Shown: positions 44,489 to 53,473 of the stretch, one piece after another
How the letters are laid out: the number at the start of each line of letters is the position of its first letter
How positions within the stretch are numbered: the stretch's first letter is position 1
From: Streptomyces sp. LBL
GTDB taxonomy: Bacteria > Actinomycetota > Actinomycetes > Streptomycetales > Streptomycetaceae
Assembly (NCBI RefSeq): GCF_029893585.1
Contig: NZ_JARXYX010000002.1
Location: forward strand, 62,001 to 126,000
Direction: 5' to 3'
DNA length: 64,000 nucleotides
Program-made: the position numbers and the translations under genes
The notes under the pieces: generated by a model
What the model was told of the DNA's origin: nothing
Seen by the model: only the letters and a program-made list of their open reading frames with translations
The model's database searches: none

Positions 44489-45319
44489 GTGAGTGAGAAT
44501 CAGAACCTCCTCGCGGAGCAGCGGCGCGCCCTGATCCTGGACGAGGTCCGGCGGCGTGGCGGTGTGCGCGTCAACGAGCTGACCCGAAAGCTCGGCGTGT
44601 CGGACATGACGGTGCGACGCGATCTGGACGCGCTCGCCCGGCAGGGTGTCCTGGAGAAGGTGCACGGCGGCGCGGTCCCGGTGGTCGAGGCGAGCACGCA
44701 CGAACCGGGGTTCGAGGCGAAGTCGGGTCTGGAGCTGTCCGCCAAGGAGGACATCGCGCGGGCCGCCGCCGAGCTGGTCGCGCCGGGCAGCGCGATCGCC
44801 CTGTCGGGCGGTACGACGACATTCGCGCTCGCACAGCAGCTGGTGGACGTGCCCGATCTGACCGTGGTCACCAACTCGGTGCGGGTGGCCGACGTCTTCC
44901 ACGCGGCGCAGCGCACCTCGGGCCCCCGGCAGGGTGCGGCCACGGTGGTGCTGACCGGCGGGGTGCGCACCCCCTCCGACTCGCTGGTGGGGCCGGTGGC
45001 CGACCAGGCGATCGCGGCGCTCCACTTCGACGTGCTGTTCCTCGGAGTGCACGGGATATCGGTCGAGGCCGGCCTGTCCACGCCGAACCTCGCGGAGGCC
45101 GAGACCAACCGGCGTCTGGTGCAGTCGGCGCGGCGGGTCGTGGTGGTCGCCGACCACACCAAGTGGGGCACGGTGGGTCTGAGTTCGTTCGCGGCGCTGG
45201 AGCAGGTCGACACACTGGTGACGGACGCCGGACTGTCGGGCGAGGCGCGCGCGGAGGTGTCGGAGCATCTGCGGCGGCTGGTGGTGGCGGGCGAGCGCGA
45301 TGCCGGTACGGACATCTGA
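44489..45319 (+). CDS. DeoR/GlpR-family transcriptional regulator
   Basis: The 276-residue regulator has the DeoR helix-turn-helix (GVSDMTVRRDLDALARQGVL) and a C-terminal sugar-phosphate-sensing domain (IALSGGTTTFALAQQLVDVP, then LFLGVHGISVEAGLSTPNLA). It probably represses a sugar-use gene, but none is directly adjacent. The GTG start has AAGGACCGGAG upstream. It is divergent from the large membrane hydrolase. Confidence 0.93.
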   Translation: MSENQNLLAEQRRALILDEVRRRGGVRVNELTRKLGVSDMTVRRDLDALARQGVLEKVHGGAVPVVEASTHEPGFEAKSGLELSAKEDIARAAAELVAPGSAIALSGGTTTFALAQQLVDVPDLTVVTNSVRVADVFHAAQRTSGPRQGAATVVLTGGVRTPSDSLVGPVADQAIAALHFDVLFLGVHGISVEAGLSTPNLAEAETNRRLVQSARRVVVVADHTKWGTVGLSSFAALEQVDTLVTDAGLSGEARAEVSEHLRRLVVAGERDAGTDI

Positions 45320-45415
45320 CGTTTCGTCAATTAAGATGGCCTGCCGCTCGCCCCGCCGTCGGGCGTGACGACTTCGCCCGGTCAACCACCCGTTCTTGCC
45401 CAGGGGGTTCCGCAC

Positions 45416-45889
45416 ATGGCTCGCCAACTCCTCCCGGTCGGCCTCGAGTTCGTCGAGACCGCGCCCGTACGGCTCGCCTTCACCCGGGAGATCTCCGCCT
45501 CCCCGGAAGTGGTCTTCCGTGCTCTCGCCGAGGATGTGCCCGGGTGGGCCGAGTGGTTCACGGCGGTGAAACTGGCCCGGCCGCTCCACGACGGTGCCCG
45601 GCGTGAGATCCGGCTCAAGGGCGGAACCCGCTTCCTGGAGACGGTGCTGGCCGCCAAGGAGCCCGAGGTGTACGCGTACCGCGTCGACGTGACCAACGCG
45701 CCCGGCGCCCGTGCACTGGTCGAGGAGTGGCGGCTCGTCCCGGTGGGCACCGGCACCCGGGTGCGGTGGACCCTCGCCGCCGACGGTCCGGCGGCGTTCC
45801 GCTTCGGGCTGACGCTGGCTCGCGCGGGCCTCGGACGCGCCTTCCGGGACGCCGTCACCTCCCTGGACCGGCGTCTTACGGCCCGCTAG
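45416..45889 (+). CDS. SRPBCC-family protein
   Basis: The 157-residue protein begins FTREISASPEVVFRALAEDV and contains YAYRVDVTNAPGARALVEEW. It matches the START/polyketide-cyclase-like ligand-binding fold. The ligand is unknown. ATG 45416 follows GGGGG by 7 nt. It is on the same strand as the DeoR gene, 96 bp downstream. Confidence 0.88.
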   Translation: MARQLLPVGLEFVETAPVRLAFTREISASPEVVFRALAEDVPGWAEWFTAVKLARPLHDGARREIRLKGGTRFLETVLAAKEPEVYAYRVDVTNAPGARALVEEWRLVPVGTGTRVRWTLAADGPAAFRFGLTLARAGLGRAFRDAVTSLDRRLTAR

Positions 45890-45922
45890 TCCCGTACTTC
45901 GCGGGTCGTCGGCTCCCTCACA

Positions 45923-45968
45923 AGCCCCTCAGCGCCAGACATCCTTCACCAGCCCCTCAGCGCCAGAC
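45923..45968. repeat. 18-bp direct repeat duplicating the 3' end of the PLP-enzyme gene
   Basis: AGCCCCTCAGCGCCAGAC occurs at 45923-45940 and 45951-45968. The right copy includes the stop codon and last codons of the minus-strand gene ending at 45957. It is probably a tandem duplication by slippage. Confidence 0.8.
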
Positions 45969-47078
45969 GCCGGTCTCCAGCAGGGAGGTGATCGCCGCCG
46001 TGTACGGCGCGATGTCCAGGCCCTGTTCCGCGAGCCATGCGTCGGAGTAGTACTTGTCGAGGTAGCGGTCCCCGTGGTCGCACAGCAGGGTGACGACGCT
46101 CCCCTGCCGGCCCTCGGCGACCATCTCGGCGACGAGCTTCAGCGCACTCCACAGCCCGGTGCCGGTCGAGCCGCCCGCCTTGCGGCCGATGACCTGCTCC
46201 AGGGCGCGGACGGCGGCGATGCCGGCGGCGTCCGGGACCTTCATCATGCGGTCGATCGCGCCGGGCACGAAGCTCGGTTCCATGCGCGGCCGGCCGATGC
46301 CCTCGATGCGGGAGCCGCGTCCGCAGGTGACGTCCGGATCGCCGGTGGTCCAGCCCTCGAAAAAACACGAGTTCTCCGGATCGGCCACACAGACGCGGGT
46401 GTCGTACTGCATGTAGTGGACGTAGCGCGCGAGGGTCGCCGAGGTGCCGCCGGTGCCCGCCGTGGCGACGATCCACGCAGGCTCCGGAAACCGCTCCAAC
46501 CGCAACTGCCGGAAGATGGATTCGGCGATGTTGTTGTTGCCGCGCCAGTCCGTGGCCCGTTCCGCGTAGGTGAACTGGTCCATGTAGTGGCCGCCGGTCT
46601 CCACCGCGAGGCGGGCGGACTCCTCGTACATCCGGCGCGAGTCGTCCACGAAATGGCACTGCCCGCCATGGAACTCGATCAGGCGGATCTTCTCGGCGCT
46701 GGTCGTCCGCGGCATGACGGCGATGAAGGGCACGCCGATCAGCTTGGCGAAGTACGCCTCGGACACGGCCGTCGAGCCGCTGGACGCCTCGATCACCGGG
46801 CGTCCCGGCCGGATCCAGCCATTGCACAGGCCGTAGAGGAAGAGGGAGCGGGCAAGCCGGTGCTTGAGACTGCCGGTCGGGTGGGTCGACTCGTCCTTGA
46901 GGTACAGGTCGATGCCCCAGCGCTCGGGCAACGGGAAGCGGAGCAGGTGGGTGTCGGCGGAGCGGTTGGCGTCGGCCTGGACTTTGCGGACGGCTTCTTT
47001 CAGCCAGCCACGGTAGGCGGCGTCGCTGTGGTCGACGTCGAGGGTGTCTCCGGTCCGGGTCTTCTGGGGGGTAGTCAC
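45957..47078 (-). CDS. PLP-dependent cysteine synthase-family enzyme (Cds1-like)
   Basis: The 373-residue fold-type II PLP protein has the Schiff-base Lys in [14 protein letters not shown], the substrate-binding [10 protein letters not shown] and the phosphate-binding [15 protein letters not shown]. It resembles the actinobacterial Cds1 group, which releases H2S from cysteine, and also O-acetylserine sulfhydrylases; the reaction is not settled. GTG 47078 has AGGAG upstream; the frame extends further without one. Confidence 0.9.
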   Translation of the reverse strand: MTTPQKTRTGDTLDVDHSDAAYRGWLKEAVRKVQADANRSADTHLLRFPLPERWGIDLYLKDESTHPTGSLKHRLARSLFLYGLCNGWIRPGRPVIEASSGSTAVSEAYFAKLIGVPFIAVMPRTTSAEKIRLIEFHGGQCHFVDDSRRMYEESARLAVETGGHYMDQFTYAERATDWRGNNNIAESIFRQLRLERFPEPAWIVATAGTGGTSATLARYVHYMQYDTRVCVADPENSCFFEGWTTGDPDVTCGRGSRIEGIGRPRMEPSFVPGAIDRMMKVPDAAGIAAVRALEQVIGRKAGGSTGTGLWSALKLVAEMVAEGRQGSVVTLLCDHGDRYLDKYYSDAWLAEQGLDIAPYTAAITSLLETGVWR

Positions 47079-47423
47079 GGCAGGGCTCCTTAGGCTGCGC
47101 GCCGACGGCGCGTCACGCGGCCGACACACCGATCATAGACACCTCTCGCACGCTCCTCACCTGCATAAACACACCTTTGGAGATGTCAAAGGCAGCCCTG
47201 GGGGCACGGCGGCGCACGGTCATGGGGGCGCATTGGCGTGAGTGCTCCGAGCGCCCTGGCGAAGCGTCGATGCGCACTGGTGCTCCACGCCGGTAGCGGG
47301 CAGACTGCCCGTCGGGACGAAGGTCCGGACGGGGGGCGCAGACTGGAACAGGACAGGAGCAGGACAACGGCCCCCGCGGGAGCGCGGGTCGGCACAACCA
47401 CACGCACAAGGGGGCGGGGCGCG
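47079..47423. other. Divergent intergenic region
   Basis: No gene is visible. CCTTTG and CAAAGG (47174-47192) form a dyad with a 7-nt centre in a relatively AT-rich patch. This may be an operator for the PLP-enzyme gene or for the small gene at 47424. Confidence 0.4.
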
Positions 47424-47747
47424 ATGGCGGAGCCGGAGTTCAGGGCGACAGGCGTGCGGATCGGGAAACGGCTGCGCTCACTCACGCGGGCCGGGCAGGT
47501 CCGGATCAGCGGCGGCAGACTCGAGTTGCTCACCAGTTACGGCAGCGAGATCGACAGCGCGCCGGTGCAGGCGGTACGCGCGTCCAAACCCTGGTTCGCC
47601 CCGGAGGACCGGGCCCTGGCGGACCTCAACGGCAAGCGGTACCTGCTCACCCTGGGCGGGCAGGACCCGGCCCCCGGCGAGCCCGGTCCGCCCGCGGCAC
47701 GCCGGTTCATCGAAGCCGTACGCAGGGCTGCGGGGCGTAGCGGCTGA
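47424..47747 (+). CDS. Small hypothetical protein
   Basis: The 107-residue basic protein includes ATGVRIGKRLRSLTRAGQVR and ERFIEAVRRAAG-like C-terminal helices. It is recognisable only as a small actinomycete-type protein without a named domain. ATG 47424 has GGGGGCGGGG upstream. The frame extends upstream, but that part lacks coding character. Confidence 0.65.
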   Translation: MAEPEFRATGVRIGKRLRSLTRAGQVRISGGRLELLTSYGSEIDSAPVQAVRASKPWFAPEDRALADLNGKRYLLTLGGQDPAPGEPGPPAARRFIEAVRRAAGRSG

Positions 47748-47935
47748 GTCACTACGAGTTGCGGGACCGCATCCCCTGCGTCACGCTGATCTCACGTCAC
47801 TCTGGGTTTACCGGCGACAACACTGCGAACCAGCCCGCCGGGCACTTACAGCAGGCGGCCGGTTCACGCAGGCACTCTGCTGGATCGATCCGAACTCCGT
47901 GTTCTTCCGGACCTCTACGTCGGGGAGTCGCAGCC

Positions 47936-48484
47936 GTGATCAGTCACCCGAGCAGGCACTGCACCGTGGAACTCCAAGCCCTGCCGTCGCGGATCGGCCA
48001 GGTCCGCAGAATCGTATCGGCGCAGTTGCGTTACTGGCATCTGGATCCCCTCATAGACCGAGCGGCGCTCGGTGTGACGGAGTTGTTGACGAACGTCCAC
48101 CAACACGCCCGGCCCGACAAGACATGCACGGTCGAGATCGAGCTGGTGCTCGACCGGCTCAGGGTCTCGGTGCGCGACCACGACCCGCGCCTGCCGGTCG
48201 TGGGATCCATCGAAGACGCCGACGCGGACACGCTCGCGACCTGCGGGCGCGGACTCGCGATGGTCGCCGCGGTCAGCGAGAGCTGGGGCGCGCGGCCGGA
48301 CGGCGATTCCGGCAAGGTCGTGTGGTTCACGCTGCCCACGCCGTCGTCCACGCGGGCGAACGCCGCGCGGCCGCCCCGACGTCAGCTCGTGGACACGCCC
48401 GTACACCGGTTCGCGGAGGCCGAGCACGCGGTCGACCTGCGCCGCCCGGAACGCGCTCCCGCCCGGTCGGTCGTCGCCGGCTGA
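47936..48484 (+). CDS. ATP-binding protein (HATPase; anti-sigma/RsbW-like)
   Basis: The 182-residue protein has the N-box ALGVTELLTNVHQHA and the glycine-rich GRGLAMVAAVSESWG of GHKL ATPases. The G1 box reads VRDHDPRLP, without the usual glycines. Streptomyces encodes many such RsbW-like proteins that bind sigma factors or anti-anti-sigma factors; the partner is unknown. GTG 47936 has GGGGAG upstream. Confidence 0.88.
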   Translation: MISHPSRHCTVELQALPSRIGQVRRIVSAQLRYWHLDPLIDRAALGVTELLTNVHQHARPDKTCTVEIELVLDRLRVSVRDHDPRLPVVGSIEDADADTLATCGRGLAMVAAVSESWGARPDGDSGKVVWFTLPTPSSTRANAARPPRRQLVDTPVHRFAEAEHAVDLRRPERAPARSVVAG

Positions 48485-48551
48485 CCGGGCGGTGCCTCCC
48501 CCGGGTACTGGGGGGTGTTGCTCGGCGGCACGTGGTCGCAGGGTGTGGTGG

Positions 48552-48869
48552 TCATGCCGCACCGCCCTTGCCTCCACGGCCGAACTGCTCGTCCAGGACG
48601 GACAGTCGGCGCCAGTACTCGTCCTCGTCGATCTCGCCGGAGGCGAAGCGCCGGCCGAGCATCGCGATTGGGGAGTCGCCGGACGGGTCCATGTCGCCCG
48701 CCGCGCGCCAGGGGCCGCTGCCGCCCGCCGCGCGCCACGGTCCACGGCGGCCGCGCCAGACGGTGCGGCGCAGGACGGTGACGACGCCGATCACAACGGC
48801 CGCCCAGATCAGCGGGAAGAACAGGATCCACGGGCCGGGTCCGCCGTCCCAGTTCGCCAGGGTCTGCAT
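48552..48869 (-). CDS. SHOCT-domain membrane protein
   Basis: The 105-residue protein has one membrane helix (WILFFPLIWAAVVIGVVTVL), a basic Trp/Arg/Gly-rich segment and a C-terminal SHOCT domain (RRFASGEIDEDEYWRRLSVL). SHOCT domains are short oligomerisation elements. The function is unknown. Confidence 0.88.
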   Translation of the reverse strand: MQTLANWDGGPGPWILFFPLIWAAVVIGVVTVLRRTVWRGRRGPWRAAGGSGPWRAAGDMDPSGDSPIAMLGRRFASGEIDEDEYWRRLSVLDEQFGRGGKGGAA

Positions 48870-49016
48870 CTCGGGTCATCTCCTCAGTGGGTCTTTTGGT
48901 GATGTCTCGAGACTCCCGCCGGGAAGGGGCCCGGGTCGTCGTACGGCCAGCGGCAGTCGGTGTACCTCCCTGGGAGTACGCGCGGAGGTCTCCGCTGCTC
49001 CTTGTGGACTCGACTT

Positions 49017-49038
49017 CTGTAACTACCAGTATGTACAG
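49017..49038 (+). promoter_or_regulatory. Operator-like dyad before the TetR gene
   Basis: CTGTA and its complement TACAG sit 12 nt apart, with ACT/AGT symmetry inside, in the AT-richer leader just before the start at 49046. It is a likely autoregulatory site for the TetR protein. Confidence 0.5.
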
Positions 49039-49045
49039 TTGGCGC

Positions 49046-49621
49046 ATGAGCACCTCGGAGCGACTGATCGACTCCACCCGCGAGCTGCTGTGGGAGCGCG
49101 GCTACGTGGGCACCAGCCCCAAGGCCATCCTCGAGCGAGCGGGGGCCGGACAGGGCAGCATGTACCACCACTTCAAGGGCAAGCCCGATCTCGCCCTGGC
49201 CGCGATCCGGCGCACAGCCGAGGAGTTGCTGGCTACCGCCGAGGGAGTACTCGACGGGCCCGGCACTCCGTACGAACGGATCGAGGCCTATCTCCTGCGC
49301 GAGCGGGATGTGCTGCGCGGGTGCCCGGTCGGGCGGCTGACGATGGACCCGGACATCGTCGCCAGCGACGAGCTGCGCGCGCCCGTCGACAAGACGTTCG
49401 ACCTGATCCGCGAGCGGATCGCAGGGATCGTCGAGGAGGGCAAGGAGCAGGGCCAGTTCGCGCCCTGGCTGGACGGCGAGGAGATCGCCGCGGCCGTCCT
49501 CGCGACCGTCCAGGGCGGCTACGTCCTCGCCCGCGCGTCCGGTTCGCCCGCCGCCTTCGACGCGGGTGTGCGCGGCCTGCTCTCACTCCTCGCCCCCCGC
49601 GACAACACCCGTACCCGGTAA
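49046..49621 (+). CDS. TetR-family transcriptional regulator
   Basis: The 191-residue regulator has the N-terminal TetR helix-turn-helix (YVGTSPKAILERAGAGQGSM, then YHHFKGKPDLALAAI) and a ligand-binding C-terminal domain. It lies 14 bp ahead of a DUF4865 gene and probably controls both. The start is set at ATG 49046; an ATG five codons earlier is possible. Confidence 0.92.
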   Translation: MSTSERLIDSTRELLWERGYVGTSPKAILERAGAGQGSMYHHFKGKPDLALAAIRRTAEELLATAEGVLDGPGTPYERIEAYLLRERDVLRGCPVGRLTMDPDIVASDELRAPVDKTFDLIRERIAGIVEEGKEQGQFAPWLDGEEIAAAVLATVQGGYVLARASGSPAAFDAGVRGLLSLLAPRDNTRTR

Positions 49622-49635
49622 AGGAGTTCTTCGCC

Positions 49636-50220
49636 GTGCACGCCATGCAGTACGAGCTCACCCTGCCCGCCGACTACGACACCGGCGTGATCCGCGACCG
49701 CGTCCGACGCGTCGGGCATCTGCTCGACGACTGGGAGGGCCTCGGCTGCAAGGCGTATCTGCTGCGCGAGCGCGGTGTGGACGGCTCGCCGGTCAACCAG
49801 TACGCGCCGTTCTACCTGTGGAACACCATGGAGGGCATGAACTCCTTCCTCTGGGGTGGCGCCTTCCAGGGGCTCAGCGATGACTTCGGGCGGCCGTCGG
49901 TGCGACAGTGGACAGGGGTGGCGTACGAGGAGGGCGGCACCGTCGGTTCGCCCGCGCGGGTTGCGGTGCGGCACCGGCAACCCGTGCCGGACGGCGTGGA
50001 GTTGGCGGCCTGCATGGAGGATGCCGTGCGGGAGACCGAACGGCTGGCCGGGGAGGACGGTGCGGTCCTCGCGGCGGCGGCCGTGGACACCGGCCGCTGG
50101 GAGCTGGTCCGGTTCTCGCTCTGGGAGCATGACATCCCGAAGGCCGAAGGAGACATCTTCCGGGTGCTGCACATGTCGGCGCCGGGCCGTGACCGGCTGC
50201 CCCGGGGACGCCAGTGGTGA
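49636..50220 (+). CDS. DUF4865-family protein
   Basis: The 194-residue protein has the DUF4865 pattern (YELTLPADYDTGVIRDRVRR, then DGSPVNQYAPFYLWNTMEG and FLWGGAFQGLSDDFGRP). The role is unknown; the family is often paired with a TetR regulator, as here. GTG 49636 has AAGGAG 9 nt upstream. An ATG three codons later is an alternative start. Confidence 0.87.
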   Translation: MHAMQYELTLPADYDTGVIRDRVRRVGHLLDDWEGLGCKAYLLRERGVDGSPVNQYAPFYLWNTMEGMNSFLWGGAFQGLSDDFGRPSVRQWTGVAYEEGGTVGSPARVAVRHRQPVPDGVELAACMEDAVRETERLAGEDGAVLAAAAVDTGRWELVRFSLWEHDIPKAEGDIFRVLHMSAPGRDRLPRGRQW

Positions 50221-50351
50221 GCACGGTCCGTACGGTTGCCCGGTGACGTCCGCCCCGTACGCCTGGGCGTGTGCGACGCGCACGACCGGGCGATCCGCGC
50301 CCACCGCTGTCCGACCGCCGGTGGCGGCCCCGTGGAGTCCGTGCCGGTGAT

Positions 50352-50804
50352 CTACGGGGCCCTGCCGTGGTCCAGGCGTCCGACGTGTGCCACGTTCTCG
50401 CGGTCCTCGGTGTCCTCGCCGGCCTCGGCGGAGAACCAGGCGTCGAGGATCTCCTTGAGCAGGGGCTCGGAGGTCAGCCGGAGGCTGAGGGCGAGCACGT
50501 TGGCGTGGTTCCAGCGGCGGGCGCCGTCGGCGGTGTAGGCGTCGGTGCACAGGGCCGCACGGACGCCGGGCACCTTGTTCGCGGCGATCGAGGCGCCGGT
50601 GCCGGTCCAGCAGCACACGACGGCCTGGTCGGCCCTGCCGTCGGCGACCTCGCGGGCCGCGGCCTCCGAGCAGACGGCCCACCGGGGGTCGTCGCCGGGC
50701 TCGAGCGCCCCGTGGGCGACCACGTCGTGGCCGCGCGCCCGCAGCTCCGCCACGAGACCGCGCGCGACCGGTTCGTCCATGTCCGAGGAGACGGAGATCC
50801 GCAT
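50352..50804 (-). CDS. RpiB/LacAB-family sugar-phosphate isomerase
   Basis: The 150-residue protein has the RpiB fold with the catalytic Cys in VVCCWTGTGASIAANKVPGV and the downstream NHANVLALS. It would isomerise an aldose/ketose phosphate; ribose 5-phosphate or a less common sugar is possible. It converges on the DUF4865 gene and lies upstream of no clear operon. Confidence 0.9.
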   Translation of the reverse strand: MRISVSSDMDEPVARGLVAELRARGHDVVAHGALEPGDDPRWAVCSEAAAREVADGRADQAVVCCWTGTGASIAANKVPGVRAALCTDAYTADGARRWNHANVLALSLRLTSEPLLKEILDAWFSAEAGEDTEDRENVAHVGRLDHGRAP

Positions 50805-50902
50805 GCACCGAGCCTACGCGGCGAAGTGGGCCGACCGCTCCCGCGGTACGGGTGTCTCGCCGATGACGGCGATCTTCCGGGCAGTACGACGGGGCCGGGC
50901 GG

Positions 50903-52105
50903 CTATGTCAGCGCGCCCAGCGGATCGTCGAGGACCGGCTGCCAGGCCAACTCCGCGGCGCCGACCAGGCTGTTGTGGTCGAGGGTGCAGGCGAGGAGGG
51001 GAACGCCGCCGCTCTGTCCCCACAGGCTGCGGTCGGCGACGACCGCGCGCAGCCGGTCCGGGTCGGCGTCGAGGAGGGTGCGGTGCAGGCCACCGAGGAT
51101 GATGCGGTCCGGGTTGAGGATGTTCACCAGGCCCGCGAGGCCGAGTCCGAGCCGGTCGATGAGGGTCTCGGTGGCGGTGCGGACGGACGGGTCGTCGTAG
51201 TGGTCGCGGATCAGGTCGTTGGCCAGCTGGAGCAGCGACACCTCCGGGCCCGGGTCCCGTCCGGCGGCCGTGAGGAAGGCCAGCGGGTCGGCCTCGACGT
51301 CCAGGCAGCCGCGGCTGCCGCAGTAGCAGGGGCGGCCCTCGGGATGGACGGTGAGGTGGCCGACCTCGAGGGCGAGACCCGAACTGCCGGTGTGCAGGCG
51401 CCCGTCCAGCACGAGTGCCCCGCCCACGCCCCGGTGCCCGGTGGCCACGCACAGCAGGTCACGAGCGCCGCGGCCCGCGCCGTGCCGGTGCTCCGCGAGG
51501 GCGGCGAGGTTGACGTCGTTGCCCGCGAACGCCGGTCCGGTGATGCCGGCCGCGCGCACGCACTCCTCGAAGATGCGGCGCACCGGCGCCCCCACCGGCC
51601 AGGCCAGGTGCAGCGGATTCAGTGCGAGCCCGTCCGGTTCGGCGACCGCGGACGGCACGGCGAGGCCGGCGCCGACGCAGCTGCGTCCGGTGGTGCGCAG
51701 CAGTTCTGCCCCGGCTTCCACGACGGAGCTCAGGACCTTCGCCGGGTCGGCGTCCACGGTCTCGCAGCCGGGCGCGGTGGCGACGATACGGCCGCCCAGC
51801 CCGACCAGGGCCGCCCGGAACCCGTCGGCGTGCACCTGCGCGGCGAGGACGACGGGTCCCTCCTCGGCGACCGCGAGCCGGTGCGAGGGCCGCCCCTGCG
51901 AACCGGCCGCCGCTCCGGGCCGGGCGTCCACCCGGATCAGCCCGAGGGCCTCCAGTTCGGCGGCGACGGCACCGGCTGTGGCCCGGGTCACGCCGAGCTC
52001 GGCGGTGAGGACGGCACGGGTCGGCGCGCGTCCGGTGTGCACGAGTTCCAGGGCGGGCCCGAGCGCGCCCCGCCCCCGGTCCAGCCGCGTCCGGTGGGTG
52101 GTCAT
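50903..52105 (-). CDS. ROK-family transcriptional regulator
   Basis: The 400-residue protein has an N-terminal winged helix (TRAVLTAELGVTRATAGAVA) and a ROK domain with the zinc motif CYCGSRGCLDVEA, ATP/sugar-binding GGALVLDGRLHTGSSGLALE and NDVNLAALAE. It is NagC/XylR-like and probably represses a sugar locus. The start at ATG 52105 has GGGGA upstream; an ATG 13 codons earlier lacks a ribosome binding site. Confidence 0.92.
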   Translation of the reverse strand: MTTHRTRLDRGRGALGPALELVHTGRAPTRAVLTAELGVTRATAGAVAAELEALGLIRVDARPGAAAGSQGRPSHRLAVAEEGPVVLAAQVHADGFRAALVGLGGRIVATAPGCETVDADPAKVLSSVVEAGAELLRTTGRSCVGAGLAVPSAVAEPDGLALNPLHLAWPVGAPVRRIFEECVRAAGITGPAFAGNDVNLAALAEHRHGAGRGARDLLCVATGHRGVGGALVLDGRLHTGSSGLALEVGHLTVHPEGRPCYCGSRGCLDVEADPLAFLTAAGRDPGPEVSLLQLANDLIRDHYDDPSVRTATETLIDRLGLGLAGLVNILNPDRIILGGLHRTLLDADPDRLRAVVADRSLWGQSGGVPLLACTLDHNSLVGAAELAWQPVLDDPLGALT

Positions 52106-52317
52106 CCCTTCCCCGTTCGTCCGAGGGTCCGCCTTCCCGCTCATGAGGGCGAGTCTCCCATGATCCGCGGATGCCGTCGGCCCGCAGGCCGCTGACTCCG
52201 AGCCTGATGTTCAGCCGTCCGGTCAGGCCCGGTTCCGGCGGTGCGGTTTCCCGCGTGCACCCGGGGGACGCCGTCCCGACCAGCACTGAGCTGCGGCTCG
52301 GCTAGCCTTGACGCACG

Positions 52318-53463
52318 ATGAACGACCGTATGACGACTCCCCTGGGCGAGTTCGAGCTGTCCCGCTTCCCCGCGGACCCGCGTGACCGACTGCGTGCCTG
52401 GGACGCCTCAGACACGTATCTGCTGCGGCACCTGGCGGACGAGGGGGTCCCGCTGTCCGGCACGGTCGTGGTGGTCGGGGACCGCTGGGGCGCGCTGGTC
52501 ACGGCGCTCGCGGCACACCGGCCGACGCAGATCACCGACTCCTTCCTCACCCGGGAGGCGACCTCGGCCAACCTCGCCCGCAACGGTGTCGAGGCCGGCT
52601 CGGTGGCGCTGCTGACCACGCGGGACGCGCCGCCGGCCCGCATCGACGTCCTCCTGGTGCGGGTTCCGAAGAGCCTGGCGCTGCTCGAGGACCAGTTGCT
52701 GCGGCTGGCACCCGCGGTGCACGAGCGCACGGTCGTCGTCGGCACCGGCATGGTGAAGGAGATCCACACCTCGACCCTCCAGTTGTTCGAGCGCATCCTG
52801 GGGCCGACGCGGACCTCGCTCGCGGAACAGAAGGCGCGGCTCGTCTTCTGCACGCCGGAGCCGTCGCGGGAGCGGGGCGACAACCCGTGGCCGTACCGCT
52901 ACGCCCTGCCCGACGGCATCGGTCCGCTCTCGGGGCGTACGGTCGTCAATCACGCGGGTGTCTTCTGTGCCGACCGGCTGGACATCGGCACCCGGTTCTT
53001 CCTCCAGCATCTGCCGGCCACGACGGGCGGGCGCCGGGTCGTGGACCTGGGGTGCGGCAACGGCGTGGTCGGAACGGCGGTGTCGCTGGCCGATCCCGGG
53101 GCCGAGGTGCTGTTCGTGGACGAGTCGTTCCAGGCCGTCGCCTCGGCGGAGGCGACGTACCAGGCGAACGGGGTGCCCGGACACGCGGAGTTCCGGGTCG
53201 GGGACGGGGTGGCCGGGGTGCCGGCCGGGAGCGTCGACCTGGTGCTCAACAATCCTCCGTTCCACTCGCACCAGGCGACGACCGACACGACAGCGTGGCG
53301 GATGTTCACCGGCGCCCAGCGGATCCTGCGCCCCGGCGGTGAGCTGTGGGTCATCGGCAACCGGCACCTCGGGTACCACCTGAAGCTGCGACGCCTGTTC
53401 GGCAACAGCCAACTGGTCGCCAGTGACCCGAAGTTCGTGGTGCTGAAGGCCGTGAAGAAGTAG
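52318..53463 (+). CDS. Class I SAM methyltransferase, RlmG/RsmC-like
   Basis: The 381-residue protein has two related halves. The C-terminal one is a functional methyltransferase with VVDLGCGNGVVGTAVSLADP and the NNPPFH motif of 23S/16S rRNA guanine-N2 methyltransferases. The N-terminal half (LSGTVVVVGDRWGALVTALA) has lost the motif, as in RlmG and RsmC. It likely methylates a guanine in rRNA. It is convergent with the aldolase, 10 bp between stops. Confidence 0.9.
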   Translation: MNDRMTTPLGEFELSRFPADPRDRLRAWDASDTYLLRHLADEGVPLSGTVVVVGDRWGALVTALAAHRPTQITDSFLTREATSANLARNGVEAGSVALLTTRDAPPARIDVLLVRVPKSLALLEDQLLRLAPAVHERTVVVGTGMVKEIHTSTLQLFERILGPTRTSLAEQKARLVFCTPEPSRERGDNPWPYRYALPDGIGPLSGRTVVNHAGVFCADRLDIGTRFFLQHLPATTGGRRVVDLGCGNGVVGTAVSLADPGAEVLFVDESFQAVASAEATYQANGVPGHAEFRVGDGVAGVPAGSVDLVLNNPPFHSHQATTDTTAWRMFTGAQRILRPGGELWVIGNRHLGYHLKLRRLFGNSQLVASDPKFVVLKAVKK

Positions 53464-53473
53464 CGGCGCCCGG

